From contig JAJEJB010000015.1 in NCBI GenBank assembly GCA_022828135.1, forward strand, positions 1 to 64,000: DNA of 64,000 nucleotides, written 5' to 3'. Below are positions 43,101 to 52,661 of this stretch, in pieces. Numbering within the stretch: position 1 is the first letter of the stretch; every line of letters starts with the position of its first letter. Under the pieces are notes generated by a model. The model made no database searches. It was not told the DNA's origin and saw only the letters and a list, made by a program, of their open reading frames with translations. The DNA is from Acidimicrobiia bacterium (lineage in GTDB: Bacteria; Actinomycetota; Acidimicrobiia; Acidimicrobiales; Aldehydirespiratoraceae). Made by a program: the position numbers and the translations under genes.

Positions 43101-44539
43101 AGGCTGTCTCCGGGAGGTGGGCCGCCGGGGGTGCCGTCGCGCCGCGGGCGGGCCTTCCAGAAGTAGTTGTGGATGTCGTCGGCGGTGTAGAGCCGCCGGA
43201 ACGTGGGCACGACCCGCATGCCGATGTGCACTTCGTCAGCGTTTACGTCGGTCAGCTCCAGGGGGACCCGGCCGTCACCGTCGAAGTCGACCACCGCGAA
43301 CACGGTGGGCGGGCTGGGCGAGTAGGCCAGCCGGTCCACGGTGAAGCTGGCGACGGTGCCGGAGGTGTGGGCCATGGGAGCCGGCTCCATGTCGTCGGCT
43401 GCGCCGCCCTTCTCCGACACCCGGGCCGGGGGAAGGTGCACCATCTCGCTGGACCGGTCCCGGGAACCGGTGAACCCGTACTTCCAGTCGGTGCGGCGGT
43501 TGGCGGCCGACGACGACGGTCGGGCCGGGGCGGGCCGGTTCGGGGGCTCGACCGTCACTATGTTGCGCCAAGCCAGGAAGCGGCCGTAGGAGAGGGATCC
43601 GCCCTGCCCGATCTGTCCCGCAATCGGTGCGGCCGGACGGTGGTCAGCTATGGCCTCGGTGACCCGCAAGACGATCGCCTCCACGCCGTCGGCCAGCGCC
43701 ACCACCGCGATGGTCTCGCCCGGGCCAGCATGCTCCAAAGCCGAGGACAGCAGCAGCGCGGGGTGAGCGGTGGCTGTGTTGCCCACCGTGGCGATCAGCG
43801 GATCGACGAGGCTGCCCGGCTCGGCGCCCATGGCCTTGAGCGCCGAGGCCACGGCCCGGCTGTTGAGACCGGTGACGGCCAGGCGATCAATGTCGGCGGT
43901 GGAGTTCAGCCCGCTGTCATTCAGCGCGACCTGCCAGGCCTCCAGCGCAGCCGGGCCCAGCACATGGGCGCCGAAGCGCTCCTCCCAGGTGCGGGAGCGG
44001 TCCCCACCTGGTGTGCGCCAGCGTTCTGTGATCTCCAGCGTGCGGCAGGCGCCCCCGAGGTACTCGGCCAGCACCGGCCCATCGGAGTCGTCACCAACCA
44101 GCAGCGCGGCGGCGCCGTCGCCGGCGGAGGCCTCGTCGGAGCCGGTGGGCAGGCCGTCTCGGGTGTCGGCGGCGACCACCAGCGTCCGGCCGCTCCCAGC
44201 CAAAGCAGCGCGCAGCGCGCCGATCCCGGAGCGGACCGCACCCCCGAAGTCGAGAGCTGACACTGCCGGATCGAGCCGCAGGGCAGCGTGGATGGCGGCC
44301 GCGTTGGTCTTCTCGAGGTAGGCAGGGGCTGAAGTCGCGAACCAAAGGGCCTCCGGTTCGACAGCGGTGGGCCGCAGGGCCAGATCGGCGACGGCCTGAC
44401 CCATGGTCGTGGTGTCCTCGTCGTAGGACGCCACCGCCCGGGTACCCGTGCCACCTCCCGAGCCGAAGAATGCAGCGATCTCGGACCGGTCGAGTCGGTG
44501 GTACGGCACGTAACCCGCTGCCGAGATCACGCCGCGCAT
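43097..44539 (-). CDS. HMG-CoA-synthase-like protein fused to a DUF35 OB-fold domain; catalytic Cys missing
   Basis: 480 aa. Residues ~1-300 have the ketoacyl-synthase III/HMG-CoA synthase fold. The segment that normally carries the nucleophile (F-S-A-A-C-K-A-G in archaeal enzymes) reads FGGAVRSG (98-105), with Val102 in the Cys position. GNTATAHPAL is retained. Residues ~390-480 are DUF35 (TVASFTVDRLAYSPSPPTVF, FDGDGRVPLELTDV), an OB-fold acyl-CoA-binding scaffold. It is coupled to the thiolase, so the protein probably serves as a structural or channelling subunit rather than a synthase. Loss of activity is inferred from the alignment by eye. Confidence 0.7.
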   Translation of the reverse strand: MRGVISAAGYVPYHRLDRSEIAAFFGSGGGTGTRAVASYDEDTTTMGQAVADLALRPTAVEPEALWFATSAPAYLEKTNAAAIHAALRLDPAVSALDFGGAVRSGIGALRAALAGSGRTLVVAADTRDGLPTGSDEASAGDGAAALLVGDDSDGPVLAEYLGGACRTLEITERWRTPGGDRSRTWEERFGAHVLGPAALEAWQVALNDSGLNSTADIDRLAVTGLNSRAVASALKAMGAEPGSLVDPLIATVGNTATAHPALLLSSALEHAGPGETIAVVALADGVEAIVLRVTEAIADHRPAAPIAGQIGQGGSLSYGRFLAWRNIVTVEPPNRPAPARPSSSAANRRTDWKYGFTGSRDRSSEMVHLPPARVSEKGGAADDMEPAPMAHTSGTVASFTVDRLAYSPSPPTVFAVVDFDGDGRVPLELTDVNADEVHIGMRVVPTFRRLYTADDIHNYFWKARPRRDGTPGGPPPGDSL

Positions 44540-44587
44540 CGTCGGAACCCTACCGGCGCCCGACCCGCCACTCCCCGAGGCCGGCTG

Positions 44588-45475
44588 TCAGGCCCGGTAC
44601 GACGAGATGATGGCGTCGACCTCTATTTCGACGACGAGGTCGGGATGCACCAGTGCCGAGACCTCTACCAGGGTGGCCACCGGACGGATGTCGGCGAACA
44701 CCTCGCCGTGGGCCCGCCCGTAGTCGCCGGCCATCGAGATGTCGGTGAGGAAGGCCCGGGTACGCACCACATCGTGGAGGGATGCCCCCGCCCGGTGCAG
44801 GGCATCCTCGATGTACTGCAGCACGAGCTTCGCCTGTGCGTAGCAGTCGCCAGGATGCTCGATCCCGTCCGGTCCGAGCGTGGTCGTACCGGCTACGACC
44901 ATGTGCGAACCGACGCGGACCGCCCGGGAGTAGCCCACCGTCGCCTCCAGAGGCCCACGACTGGAGACGTTGACCCGGTCCGACAGCTCGACAACAGCCG
45001 GCTCCGGCTCGGGGACCCATGCCGCCGGTGTCGCCTCGCCGGAGGCCTCCAGCAACTGGATGACTTGCTCCCGCACCCGGGGCAGGCCTGCTCCCAGCTT
45101 CACGAGCACTTGCGCGGCCACCCCCTCGCCCTCGCGCAACAGGCCCAGCAGGATGTGCTCGGTGCCGATGTAGTTGTGCTTGAGTTTCAGCGCCTCGCGC
45201 AGGCTCAGCTCCAGGATCTTCTTGGCCCTGGGCGTGAAGGGGATGTGGCCGCTGGGCGTGCTGCCGCCCTGGCCGATGATGGATTCCACCTCTTTCCGTA
45301 CCGAATCGAGGCTGATCTTCAGCGACTCCAGCGCCTGGGCCGCCACCCCTTCGCCCTCATGGATGAGCCCCAGCAGGATGTGCTCGGTGCCGATGTAGTT
45401 GTGGTTGAGAAGGCGCGCCTCTTCCTGGGCCAGAACCACAACTCGGCGAGCCCTGTCGGTGAACCTCTCAAACAC
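44588..45475 (-). CDS. ClpC-type N-domain fused to a RidA-like domain
   Basis: 295 aa from GTG 45475, giving the standard ClpC opening ([20 protein letters not shown]). Residues ~1-150 hold both Clp-N repeats, each with [13 protein letters not shown]. No AAA module follows. Instead residues ~175-295 form a RidA/YjgF domain ([37 protein letters not shown]). The arginine that binds the imine in RidA is replaced (RPVAT where RPART is usual). ClpC N-domains bind adaptors, arginine-phosphorylated substrates and cyclomarin. An isolated copy, as in mycobacterial ClpC2, could act as adaptor or decoy. The role of the fusion is unknown. Confidence 0.8.
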   Translation of the reverse strand: MFERFTDRARRVVVLAQEEARLLNHNYIGTEHILLGLIHEGEGVAAQALESLKISLDSVRKEVESIIGQGGSTPSGHIPFTPRAKKILELSLREALKLKHNYIGTEHILLGLLREGEGVAAQVLVKLGAGLPRVREQVIQLLEASGEATPAAWVPEPEPAVVELSDRVNVSSRGPLEATVGYSRAVRVGSHMVVAGTTTLGPDGIEHPGDCYAQAKLVLQYIEDALHRAGASLHDVVRTRAFLTDISMAGDYGRAHGEVFADIRPVATLVEVSALVHPDLVVEIEVDAIISSYRA

Positions 45476-45552
45476 AGCACGCCCCTCCCGCCTGCTCGTG
45501 TCCCTGACGCTGGCCACCCTAACCCGGCTCGTCGGGGCTCGGAGTGGGACGG

Positions 45553-47133
45553 CTAGAGGCCGGCGGCTACTCCTATTGCTGCTCTGGGGTCGGCCGCGCC
45601 GGCGAGAGTGCCTTGGTCGGTGACCTCGATTAGGTGGGCGTGGCCGTAGGTGTGTGGTGCGTCGTCGCGCAGGGCCGTGGTGTGGCCGCGGGCAGCCAGG
45701 GACTCGTGCCAGCCGGTGGCGGCGTCCTCGATCAGCACGCGGCGGCCTTGACCGGGGACCCAGGTGGCGAAGCCGGCGTCATGGTCGTCGGGGCCGAGCA
45801 CCCAGCGGGGCGCCCGGATGGCTGCACCCGGGGACTTGCCGAGGCCCAGAGTGCGGGCCAATAGCTGCAGCAGGATCTGGGGCTGGGAGTCGCCTCCCAT
45901 GGTGCCCACGACCTGGCGTAGGGAGCCGTCGGTGTTGGTGACCAGCGCCGGAGACAGGGTGTGGGGCGGTCGGCGGCCCGGCCCGTACTCGGCCGGGTGT
46001 CCGGGGACAAGGTTGAAGCCCAAGCCCCGGTCGTGCAGGAAGATTCCGGTGCTGCCCGCCACCAGCAGGGAGCCGAACCCGTTGGCGTTGGAGTTGATGA
46101 GCGACACGCCCATACCGTCACCGTCCACCGCGCACAGGTAGGTGGTGTCCCCCATCGCCGCCGTGGCGGCCACGTTGCCGGCCCGTTCGGGATCGATGGC
46201 GTCGCGCCGGGGTCCGAGCCGGGCCGGATCGACCAGCGCCTGGCCGTCGGCGCCGTCGTAGAGCACCCGAACCCGGTCGTGAGCGGCCTGGGAGGCGGCT
46301 TCGATCAGGAGGTGGGCCCAACGCGCGTCGTCGACGTCACCGAGGTCGAGTCCATCGGCGATCCACGCTCCGGCCAGGGTCAGGTAACCCTGCGACGTGG
46401 GCGGCACCGTCCACAGCACATGACCGAACGCCTCGGCCCGCACCGGCTCCACCCAGCGGGCGATCGGCCGAGCCAGGTCGTCCTCGCTGTACTCCCCCGC
46501 GCCCAGCGCCAGCAGCCCCTCTCCGAACTCGTCGCCGTAGTAGCCGTCACGGCCGTGCTCGACGATGGCCCTGAACGCCCGGGCAGTTCCCGGCCGCCGC
46601 AGCACCGCGCCGGCCCGCAGACCGGCCGGGATGTCGGTGTTGCCCTCCACCCCGGCCACCTCACCGGCCCGCTCGGCCAGCAGCGGCGAAGCCGCAAACC
46701 CGTTGTCGGCCACACGGATGGCTTCGGCCAGCACGTCGGCCAGGGGCAGCCGCCCGTATCGGGCGTGCAGGGCCAGCCAGCCGTCCACCGCGCCGGGCAC
46801 GGTGACCGAGGCCACATCGCCGTGCAATGGCATCTCGTCGTGACTCTGCGCCCGCAGCCGGTCAGGGTCGGCCCCCGAACCAGCGAACCCGGCCGCGTCG
46901 AGCGCAGCAGGCGGGCCGCTGCCTCCGTCGTGCACCAGCGCCCACACGTCCCCGCCGGGTCCGCACATGTGGGGCGAGGTCACCGCCAGCACCGCGTTGG
47001 CACCCACGGCCGCATCCGCGGCCGATCCCCCGCGTCTCAGCAGGTCCACCCCGACGCCGGTGGCCAGATGGTCGACGGTCGAGACCATCCCCGACACCGA
47101 GGTGCGGGTCACGGCAGAAGGAAGTCGAGACAT
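45553..47133 (-). CDS. Gamma-glutamyltransferase family protein
   Basis: 526 aa from ATG 47133. The large-subunit core is [20 protein letters not shown] and [10 protein letters not shown]. The autoprocessing/catalytic Thr lies in [17 protein letters not shown], followed by [12 protein letters not shown] and [12 protein letters not shown] of the small subunit. The usual signal peptide is absent, so it may be cytoplasmic. These N-terminal nucleophile enzymes cleave gamma-glutamyl bonds or act on related amides. The substrate is open. Confidence 0.87.
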   Translation of the reverse strand: MSRLPSAVTRTSVSGMVSTVDHLATGVGVDLLRRGGSAADAAVGANAVLAVTSPHMCGPGGDVWALVHDGGSGPPAALDAAGFAGSGADPDRLRAQSHDEMPLHGDVASVTVPGAVDGWLALHARYGRLPLADVLAEAIRVADNGFAASPLLAERAGEVAGVEGNTDIPAGLRAGAVLRRPGTARAFRAIVEHGRDGYYGDEFGEGLLALGAGEYSEDDLARPIARWVEPVRAEAFGHVLWTVPPTSQGYLTLAGAWIADGLDLGDVDDARWAHLLIEAASQAAHDRVRVLYDGADGQALVDPARLGPRRDAIDPERAGNVAATAAMGDTTYLCAVDGDGMGVSLINSNANGFGSLLVAGSTGIFLHDRGLGFNLVPGHPAEYGPGRRPPHTLSPALVTNTDGSLRQVVGTMGGDSQPQILLQLLARTLGLGKSPGAAIRAPRWVLGPDDHDAGFATWVPGQGRRVLIEDAATGWHESLAARGHTTALRDDAPHTYGHAHLIEVTDQGTLAGAADPRAAIGVAAGL

Positions 47134-47194
47134 GCCGCCAGTGTTGCCCGCAACTAGCCGGACCACAAAGCCAGTGCGCCGGGCGCGCCAGATT

Positions 47195-47231
47195 CCGGGA
47201 GTTGTGGGGAACTCTTGCCCACAACTCCCGG
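47195..47231. terminator. Hairpin downstream of the cox-like operon
   Basis: CCGGGAGTTGTGGG (47195-47208) and its exact complement CCCACAACTCCCGG (47218-47231) enclose a 9-nt loop. A bulged ATT/AAT extends the stem. It begins 21 nt after the coxM-like stop on the minus strand and before the gamma-glutamyltransferase start, so it probably ends the operon. Confidence 0.65.
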
Positions 47232-47252
47232 GAATTCAGCTTGAGTCAGCGC

Positions 47253-48071
47253 TTAGGCGACTCCGGCGGCGTTGAGGGCCCGCTCGGTGAGCACCCTGGC
47301 CAGATGGCTGCGGTACTCGGCGTCGGCGTTGAGGTCGTCGGGGGGATCGAGCCCGTCGGCGGCAGCCGCGGCTGCCTCGGCGGCCGAAGCGCCGCCGGCC
47401 AGCGCGGCCTCCACGCCCGAAGCCCGGATGGGCGTCGAGCCCATGTTGACCAGGCTCACACCGGAGCCGCCACCGGCGACAGCCACACCGACGATGGCCC
47501 AGTCCTGGGCCCTGCGGTTGAACTTCTGGTAGTTCCAGCCGCCGCTGCCGGCCGGCACCCTCACCTCGGTGATCATCTCGTCGTCGGCCAGCACCGACTC
47601 GAAGTACCCGGTGAAGAAGTCCGTGGCCGCGATCTCACGCGACCCGCCGGGACCCTGGGCCACGATCGTGCCGCCCAGCGCCAGCACCGCTGCGGGCAGA
47701 TCCGACGCCGGATCGGCGTGGGCGATGGTGCCGCCCAGCGTGCCCCGGTGGCGCACTGCGGGGTCGCCCACCAGCGCGGCCACCGACGCCAGCATCGGGC
47801 ATGCCTCGGCCAGCGCGGCCGAGTGCTCAAGCTCGCTGTGGCGGGTGAGCGCCCCGATGGACACCGTGCCGTTGCCGGTCCGGATGTACCGCAGGTCGTC
47901 GAGACGGCCCACGTCGACCAGGACGCTGGGCGTGGCCAGCCGGTAGCGCATCATCGGGATGAGGCTGTGACCCCCGGCCAGCAGCTTGGCGTCGTCGCCG
48001 TGCTCGCCCAGCAGCGAGATCGCGTGGTCGGCGGACTCGGCGACTTCGTAGTCGAAAGCGGCGGGAATCAC
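47253..48071 (-). CDS. coxM: CO-dehydrogenase-like medium (FAD) subunit
   Basis: 272 aa from GTG 48071, preceded by GGAGG. The FAD-binding motifs are AGGHSLIPMMRYRL and GTLGGTIAHADPASDLPA, and the CO-DH flavoprotein C-terminal domain follows. It passes electrons from the iron-sulfur subunit to the acceptor. Its start overlaps the large-subunit stop as GTGA. Last gene of a coxS-L-M ordered operon. Confidence 0.85.
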   Translation of the reverse strand: MIPAAFDYEVAESADHAISLLGEHGDDAKLLAGGHSLIPMMRYRLATPSVLVDVGRLDDLRYIRTGNGTVSIGALTRHSELEHSAALAEACPMLASVAALVGDPAVRHRGTLGGTIAHADPASDLPAAVLALGGTIVAQGPGGSREIAATDFFTGYFESVLADDEMITEVRVPAGSGGWNYQKFNRRAQDWAIVGVAVAGGGSGVSLVNMGSTPIRASGVEAALAGGASAAEAAAAAADGLDPPDDLNADAEYRSHLARVLTERALNAAGVA

Positions 48072-50464
48072 GACGCACCTCCTTGGGCATCGGCGATGGC
48101 TCTCCAAACGGTCTGGGGCGACGCCGGCATGTCAACATCGGTCACGCCCAGGTCGCGCAGGGCGTCCACCACGGCGTTGATCACCGCGGGCGCAGCCGCG
48201 ATGGTCCCGGCCTCGCCGACGCCCTTCACCCCCATCGGGTTGGTGGGGCTGGGTGTGACGTGGCTGTCGAGCCGGAAGCGGGGCGCCTCCGCCGCCGACG
48301 GCACCAGGTAGTCGCCCAGGTTGGCCGACACGAGCTGGCCGTCGGAGTTGTAGACGGCGTCCTCGTACAGCGCCTGGGCCGCACCCTGAAGGATGCCCCC
48401 GTGCACCTGGCCCTCGACCACCAGCGGGTTGATCTGCACACCGCAGTCGTCCACCGCCACGTAGTCGATGAGGTCCACGTCCCCGGTGTCGGTGTCGACC
48501 TCCACCACGGCGATGTGGGTGCCGTTGGGGAACGTGAAGTTGGGTGGGTCGTAGGTGACGTGGGCCTCCAGGTTGGGCTCCATGCCGTCGGGCAGGTCGT
48601 GGGCAGTGAACGCCGCGAAGGCGATCCCTGCCAACGGAACCTCGGCCTCGGGCGTGCCCCTCACCCGGAAGACGCCCCCGGAGAACTCCAGGTCGTCCTC
48701 GCTGGCCTCCAGCTGGTGGGCGGCGATGGCCCGGGCCTTGTCGATCACCTTCTCGGTGGCCATGTAGACCGCCGTGCCGCCGACCGCCAGCGACCGGGAC
48801 CCGTAGGTGTCCAGGCCGGTGGGGCTGACGGCGGTGTCGGAGTGCAGGACCTCCACGTCATCGGGATCGACGCCGAGCTGATCGGCCACGATCATCGACC
48901 AGCACGTCTCATGGCCCTGCCCGTGGGGCGTGGACCCGGTCACCACCTGCACCTTGCAGGTGGGCGAGATCCGCACCGTGGCCGCCTCCCAGCCGCCTGC
49001 GCCGTAGTCGAGCGACGCCAGCACCCGGCTGGGCGCCAAGCCGCACATCTCCACGTAGCTGGAGAAGCCCACGCCGATGCGCTTCGACGAGCCGGACGCC
49101 CGTCGCTGAGCCTGATCGGACCGGCGCCCGTCGACATCGGCCAGCGCGACCGCCTTGTCGAGCACGGTCTGGTAGTCGCCGCTGTCGAAGATCAGACCGG
49201 CGGCCGACGTGTACGGGAAGGCGTCGGCACCGATGAAGTTGCGGGCCCTGATCTCCTCGGGCGACACCCCCACCGACACGGCCAGCGAGTCCATGGCCCG
49301 CTCCACCGCGTAGGTGGCCTCGGGCCGGCCCGCGCCCCGGTAGGCGTCGGTCGGGGTCCGGTTGGTGAACACCGAGGTGCACTCGAACATGTAGTTCGGG
49401 ATGTCGTAGCAGCCGTGGTACAGGAAGCCGCCCAGCAGCGGCACGCCTGGCGTGACCAGCTGCAGGTAGGCGCCCATGTCGGCCAGCAGCTTCACCCGCA
49501 CCGCGGTCACCTTGCCGTCGGCGTCGGCAGCCAGCTCGATGTGCTGGACCTGGCCGCGGCCCTGGATGGTGGACACCGCTGCCTCGGCCCGGCCCTCGGT
49601 CCAGCGCACGGGCGCACCCCGCTGCATGGCCAGGGCGCTGCAGAGGATCTCCTCGGCGTAGACGTTGAGCTTGCAGCCGAAACCGCCGCCCACCGACGGG
49701 GCCACCACCCGCAGCTTGTTCTCGGGGATGCCGAGCACGACTGCGGTCATCACCTTGAGGATGTGCGGGATCTGGGTGGCGGAGTACAGCGTGAGTTCGC
49801 CGCCGGCCGGCGACGGCACCGCCGCGCAGCCCCGGGGCTCCATCGGCGCCGGGATGAGGCGCTGCTGCAGGTAGCGCTCGCTCACCACATGGGCGGCCTC
49901 CGCGAAGGCGGCGTCGATGGCGGGGGCGTTGTCGCCCCAGAGGCCCCACGTGTAGCACTCGTTGCTGTCGAGGTCGGCATGGACCAGCGGCGCACCGTCG
50001 GCCACCGCGTCCTCGATCTCGACCACTGCGGGCAGCGGCTCGTAGTCGACGACAACCGCGGCCGCGCCGTCGGCGGCGGCGTAGCGGGAGTCGGCCAGGA
50101 CCACCGCCACCGCGTCGCCCACGTACTTGGCGGTGCCCCGGGCCACCGGCAAGTGCGCCGGGTTCTTCATGTCGGGGGTGACCGGCCAGGCGCACGGCAG
50201 GGCGCCCTCGCCCCACAGCGGGGCCAGGTCCTCGCCGGACAGCACCTCGTTCACGCCGTCGATCGCGAGGGCGGCCGAGCCGTCGATGCCGACGATGTTG
50301 GCGTGGGCCTCGGTGGAGCGAACCATGCCCACCCAGATCGCGCCGGGCAGGGCGAGGTCGTCGATGAACTTGGCCTCGCCGGTGAGCAGGGCCGGGTCCT
50401 CCTTGCGGAGCCGGCGGGAGCCGACGTGGCCGGGAGCGTCTTCGGTGATGGTCATGTCAGTCAC
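48068..50464 (-). CDS. Form II CO-dehydrogenase-like molybdopterin large subunit
   Basis: 798 aa xanthine-oxidase-family large subunit. The active-site loop is AYRGAGR (374-380), the form II (BMS) type, not the AYRCSFR of true form I CO dehydrogenase. The Mo-pterin segments [32 protein letters not shown] and [18 protein letters not shown] are intact. Form II enzymes are widespread in actinobacteria, and their natural substrate is not settled. It overlaps coxS by 8 bp and coxM by 4 bp. Confidence 0.87.
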   Translation of the reverse strand: MTDMTITEDAPGHVGSRRLRKEDPALLTGEAKFIDDLALPGAIWVGMVRSTEAHANIVGIDGSAALAIDGVNEVLSGEDLAPLWGEGALPCAWPVTPDMKNPAHLPVARGTAKYVGDAVAVVLADSRYAAADGAAAVVVDYEPLPAVVEIEDAVADGAPLVHADLDSNECYTWGLWGDNAPAIDAAFAEAAHVVSERYLQQRLIPAPMEPRGCAAVPSPAGGELTLYSATQIPHILKVMTAVVLGIPENKLRVVAPSVGGGFGCKLNVYAEEILCSALAMQRGAPVRWTEGRAEAAVSTIQGRGQVQHIELAADADGKVTAVRVKLLADMGAYLQLVTPGVPLLGGFLYHGCYDIPNYMFECTSVFTNRTPTDAYRGAGRPEATYAVERAMDSLAVSVGVSPEEIRARNFIGADAFPYTSAAGLIFDSGDYQTVLDKAVALADVDGRRSDQAQRRASGSSKRIGVGFSSYVEMCGLAPSRVLASLDYGAGGWEAATVRISPTCKVQVVTGSTPHGQGHETCWSMIVADQLGVDPDDVEVLHSDTAVSPTGLDTYGSRSLAVGGTAVYMATEKVIDKARAIAAHQLEASEDDLEFSGGVFRVRGTPEAEVPLAGIAFAAFTAHDLPDGMEPNLEAHVTYDPPNFTFPNGTHIAVVEVDTDTGDVDLIDYVAVDDCGVQINPLVVEGQVHGGILQGAAQALYEDAVYNSDGQLVSANLGDYLVPSAAEAPRFRLDSHVTPSPTNPMGVKGVGEAGTIAAAPAVINAVVDALRDLGVTDVDMPASPQTVWRAIADAQGGAS

Positions 50465-50933
50465 CTCCCGAGCCCGCCGCGGCGAGCACGGCGTCGACGA
50501 TGTTCTGGTAGCCGGTGCAGCGGCAGAGGTTGCCCTCCAGACCGTGGCGCACGCCGCCCTCGTCGAGGCCCGGGTACTCCTCCACCAGCGAGATGGCGGC
50601 CATCACCATGCCCGGCGTGCAGTAGCCGCACTGCAGGGCGTGGTGCTCGTGGAACGCCTGCTGCATGGGGTGCAGCGTTCCGTCGGCGTCGGCGACACCC
50701 TCGATGGTGGTGATGTCGGCGTCGTTGGCCTGCACCGCGAACATGGTGCAGGACTTGGCGGATTGGCCGTCCACCAGCACCGTGCACGCCCCGCAGCTGC
50801 TGGAGTCGCAGCCGACGTTCGTGCCAGTGAGCCCGAGGTCGTCGCGCAGCGCGTGCACCAGCAGGGTGCGAGGCTCCACTTCGAGGCTCCGTTCAGTGCC
50901 GTTGACGGTCAGGGTCACAGCTGTCATGCGCAA
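50457..50933 (-). CDS. coxS: CO-dehydrogenase-like small 2Fe-2S subunit
   Basis: 158 aa (a second ATG two codons in may be the start). Two 2Fe-2S clusters: plant-type C42, C47, C50 (CDSSSCGAC) with C62, and the all-helical C102, C105 (CGYCTPGM), C137 and C139 ([10 protein letters not shown]). First gene of the operon. It links the molybdenum centre to the flavoprotein. Confidence 0.88.
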   Translation of the reverse strand: MRMTAVTLTVNGTERSLEVEPRTLLVHALRDDLGLTGTNVGCDSSSCGACTVLVDGQSAKSCTMFAVQANDADITTIEGVADADGTLHPMQQAFHEHHALQCGYCTPGMVMAAISLVEEYPGLDEGGVRHGLEGNLCRCTGYQNIVDAVLAAAGSGGD

Positions 50934-51031
50934 CTCCTACGTGTTGACCGGTTGGGGCCCGTCATCCTGTCGCGGATTTGCGCCGCTGTCTAGGGACTCG
51001 AGTGAACTACGCGTGAATGCTGCCTGACCGG

Positions 51032-51898
51032 CTAGGGGCGGCCGCCGGGGTCGGGGGCGGGCAAGCCTGCGAGCGCGGCACGGGCAGCCTCCAGATCGTC
51101 CGGGTTGGTCACGCCTATCCACTTCTCGCCGGTGGACACCATCCGCACCGAAAGCGCTCCTTGAGCCATGCGTTCAGCCACGACCGTCGGCAGCAGGCAC
51201 TCCGAGTCGGCGTGGTGTCCGTGGGCGGTCATGAAGCGCTCGAAGCCGTCGCCGATCCAGTCGAACGCGGCCCGAGGGAAGGCCCACAGGTTCATCGACA
51301 CGACGGTCTCGTCGGTGAGTTCGGCGGCGGGTTCGGATGAGGTGATCGTGCCGTCGGCCCGGCGGGCCACTCCGTGGTGCTCGACGATGCCCGCGAGGCG
51401 GTCCCCGGAGACCTGGCACACGCCACGGCTGACGCTGCCGGTGGCCGAGAGTGTCTGGGCGAGGCCGTATCCGCACAGGCAGGCCTCGTCGTCAGCGAGA
51501 TCGGCAGCCGAGGCGGCCAGAGCCGACATCGCCTCCGGGCCGTAGTAGTCGTCGGCGTTGCACACCACGAAGGGGCCTTCGACCTCGGCCGCGGCCACCA
51601 GGACGGCATGAGCCGTGCCCCACGGCTTGGACCGGGGCGCGCCGTGCTCGTCCTGGCGTACATAGGCGAAAGCGACGCCGGCGCGCTGCAGGTCGCCGTG
51701 CCGGGCGTCTACATGGGTGCGCAGGACCGACTCGATCTCCGTGCGCACCACGAGCACGACCTTCGAGGCGCCCGCGCCGGCCGCCGCCGAGATCGCGTAG
51801 TCGAGGAAGGCCTCACGGTCGGGTCCGACCTCGACGAGCTGCTTGTCGCCGCCGAAGCGCCGACCGATGCCGGCGGCCATCACCACCAGCGTGAACAT
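51032..51898 (-). CDS. Nucleotidyltransferase family protein (sugar-phosphate type)
   Basis: 288 aa. The N-terminal VVMAAGIGRRFGGDKQLVEV is the NTP-transferase loop. KPWGTAHAVLVAAAEV and VCNADDYYG supply base- and metal-binding residues. The closing DLEAARAALAGL is normal. It resembles sugar-1-phosphate nucleotidyltransferases more than MocA-type molybdopterin transferases, despite the cox genes beside it. It is followed on the minus-strand map by a histidine phosphatase gene 5 bp away, probably co-transcribed. Confidence 0.72.
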   Translation of the reverse strand: MFTLVVMAAGIGRRFGGDKQLVEVGPDREAFLDYAISAAAGAGASKVVLVVRTEIESVLRTHVDARHGDLQRAGVAFAYVRQDEHGAPRSKPWGTAHAVLVAAAEVEGPFVVCNADDYYGPEAMSALAASAADLADDEACLCGYGLAQTLSATGSVSRGVCQVSGDRLAGIVEHHGVARRADGTITSSEPAAELTDETVVSMNLWAFPRAAFDWIGDGFERFMTAHGHHADSECLLPTVVAERMAQGALSVRMVSTGEKWIGVTNPDDLEAARAALAGLPAPDPGGRP

Positions 51899-51903
51899 GC
51901 CTC

Positions 51904-52515
51904 TCAGCGCTCCAGCAGGTGACGCACGTGGTGGGTCTCGTTCACGGAGCGGACGGTGCGCAGACCGGTGCTGGACGCCGCCACCCGGGTGATGCCGCAG
52001 TAGTCGACGAGCAGCGACAGCGGGTCGTCGATGCCGAGCAGGATCTGCAGGTAGACGCCGGTCACCATGCCGTGGCAGAACACGGCCACCGTGCGGGAGC
52101 GGTTGGTGCGGATCACGTGCTCGAAACCGCGCTCCACCCGGGCCCTGAACTCCTCGTACCCGTCCGAGAAGATGGTCTCGTTCATGTCGGCGTCGGGGTC
52201 GAAGTAGTGGGCGACCGACGGGTCGTCGCGGTCCATCTCCTCCGCGGGCACGTAGATCTGGGACCGGTGGTCGGACTCCCGGAGATCGTCGAGCATCTCG
52301 ATGGAGAGCCCGAGGCGGTCGGCGAGCGGTTCAGCCGTCTGGAGCGCTCGTTTCATGCTGGACGACACGATGTGGTCGACGCCCTCAGCGGCGAGGTACG
52401 CGGCGGTGGCCTCGGCCTGGAGATGGCCCATCTCGGCCAGCACTGGATCAGCCGACCCGCCCTCGGGAGCCTCGTCGCGCACGGGACGGGCGTGGCGGAT
52501 AACGAGCAACTCCAC
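51904..52515 (-). CDS. Histidine phosphatase family protein
   Basis: 203 aa. Catalytic VIRHARPVRDE, then SSSMKRALQTAEPLADRL, and VAVFCHGMVTGVYLQILL with the second His. It is the third histidine phosphatase in the window, with a typical dPGM-like length. It is upstream of, and close to, the nucleotidyltransferase gene. The substrate is unknown. Confidence 0.82.
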   Translation of the reverse strand: MELLVIRHARPVRDEAPEGGSADPVLAEMGHLQAEATAAYLAAEGVDHIVSSSMKRALQTAEPLADRLGLSIEMLDDLRESDHRSQIYVPAEEMDRDDPSVAHYFDPDADMNETIFSDGYEEFRARVERGFEHVIRTNRSRTVAVFCHGMVTGVYLQILLGIDDPLSLLVDYCGITRVAASSTGLRTVRSVNETHHVRHLLER

Positions 52516-52601
52516 GGGCCGGAGGCTACCGGGGACGGTCCTCGCTCAATCCGTGCCGCATCGCTCAGGGCCGGCTCGCGCCGTCCCCAGACCGGCACAC
52601 C

Positions 52602-52649
52602 GAATTGGCAACCCAGAACACCCAAACGGGCGCTCTACGCTGCCAATTC
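52602..52649. repeat. Dispersed palindromic element, copy B
   Basis: GAATTGGCAAC (52602-52612) pairs with GCTGCCAATTC (52639-52649), 10 of 11 positions, around a 26-nt loop starting CCAGAAC, the same loop length and opening as copy A at 11895-11944. It lies between the menC stop and the histidine phosphatase start, 12 bp downstream of menC on that gene's strand. Confidence 0.7.
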
Positions 52650-52661
52650 CAGCGCGGACGA

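Noticed and set aside
45110..45420. Nucleotide-level direct repeat
   Set aside because: It encodes the two homologous Clp-N repeats and is not an independent element.
48083..50713. 876-aa open frame on the plus strand
   Set aside because: It is antisense to the form II large subunit and to coxS, which have complete family motifs. Long antisense frames are common at this GC content.
51032..51898. MocA-type molybdopterin cytidylyltransferase, suggested by the adjacent cox genes
   Set aside because: The PWGTAHAVL segment and overall pattern fit sugar-phosphate nucleotidyltransferases better. It is also separated from coxS by ~100 bp and paired with a phosphatase.
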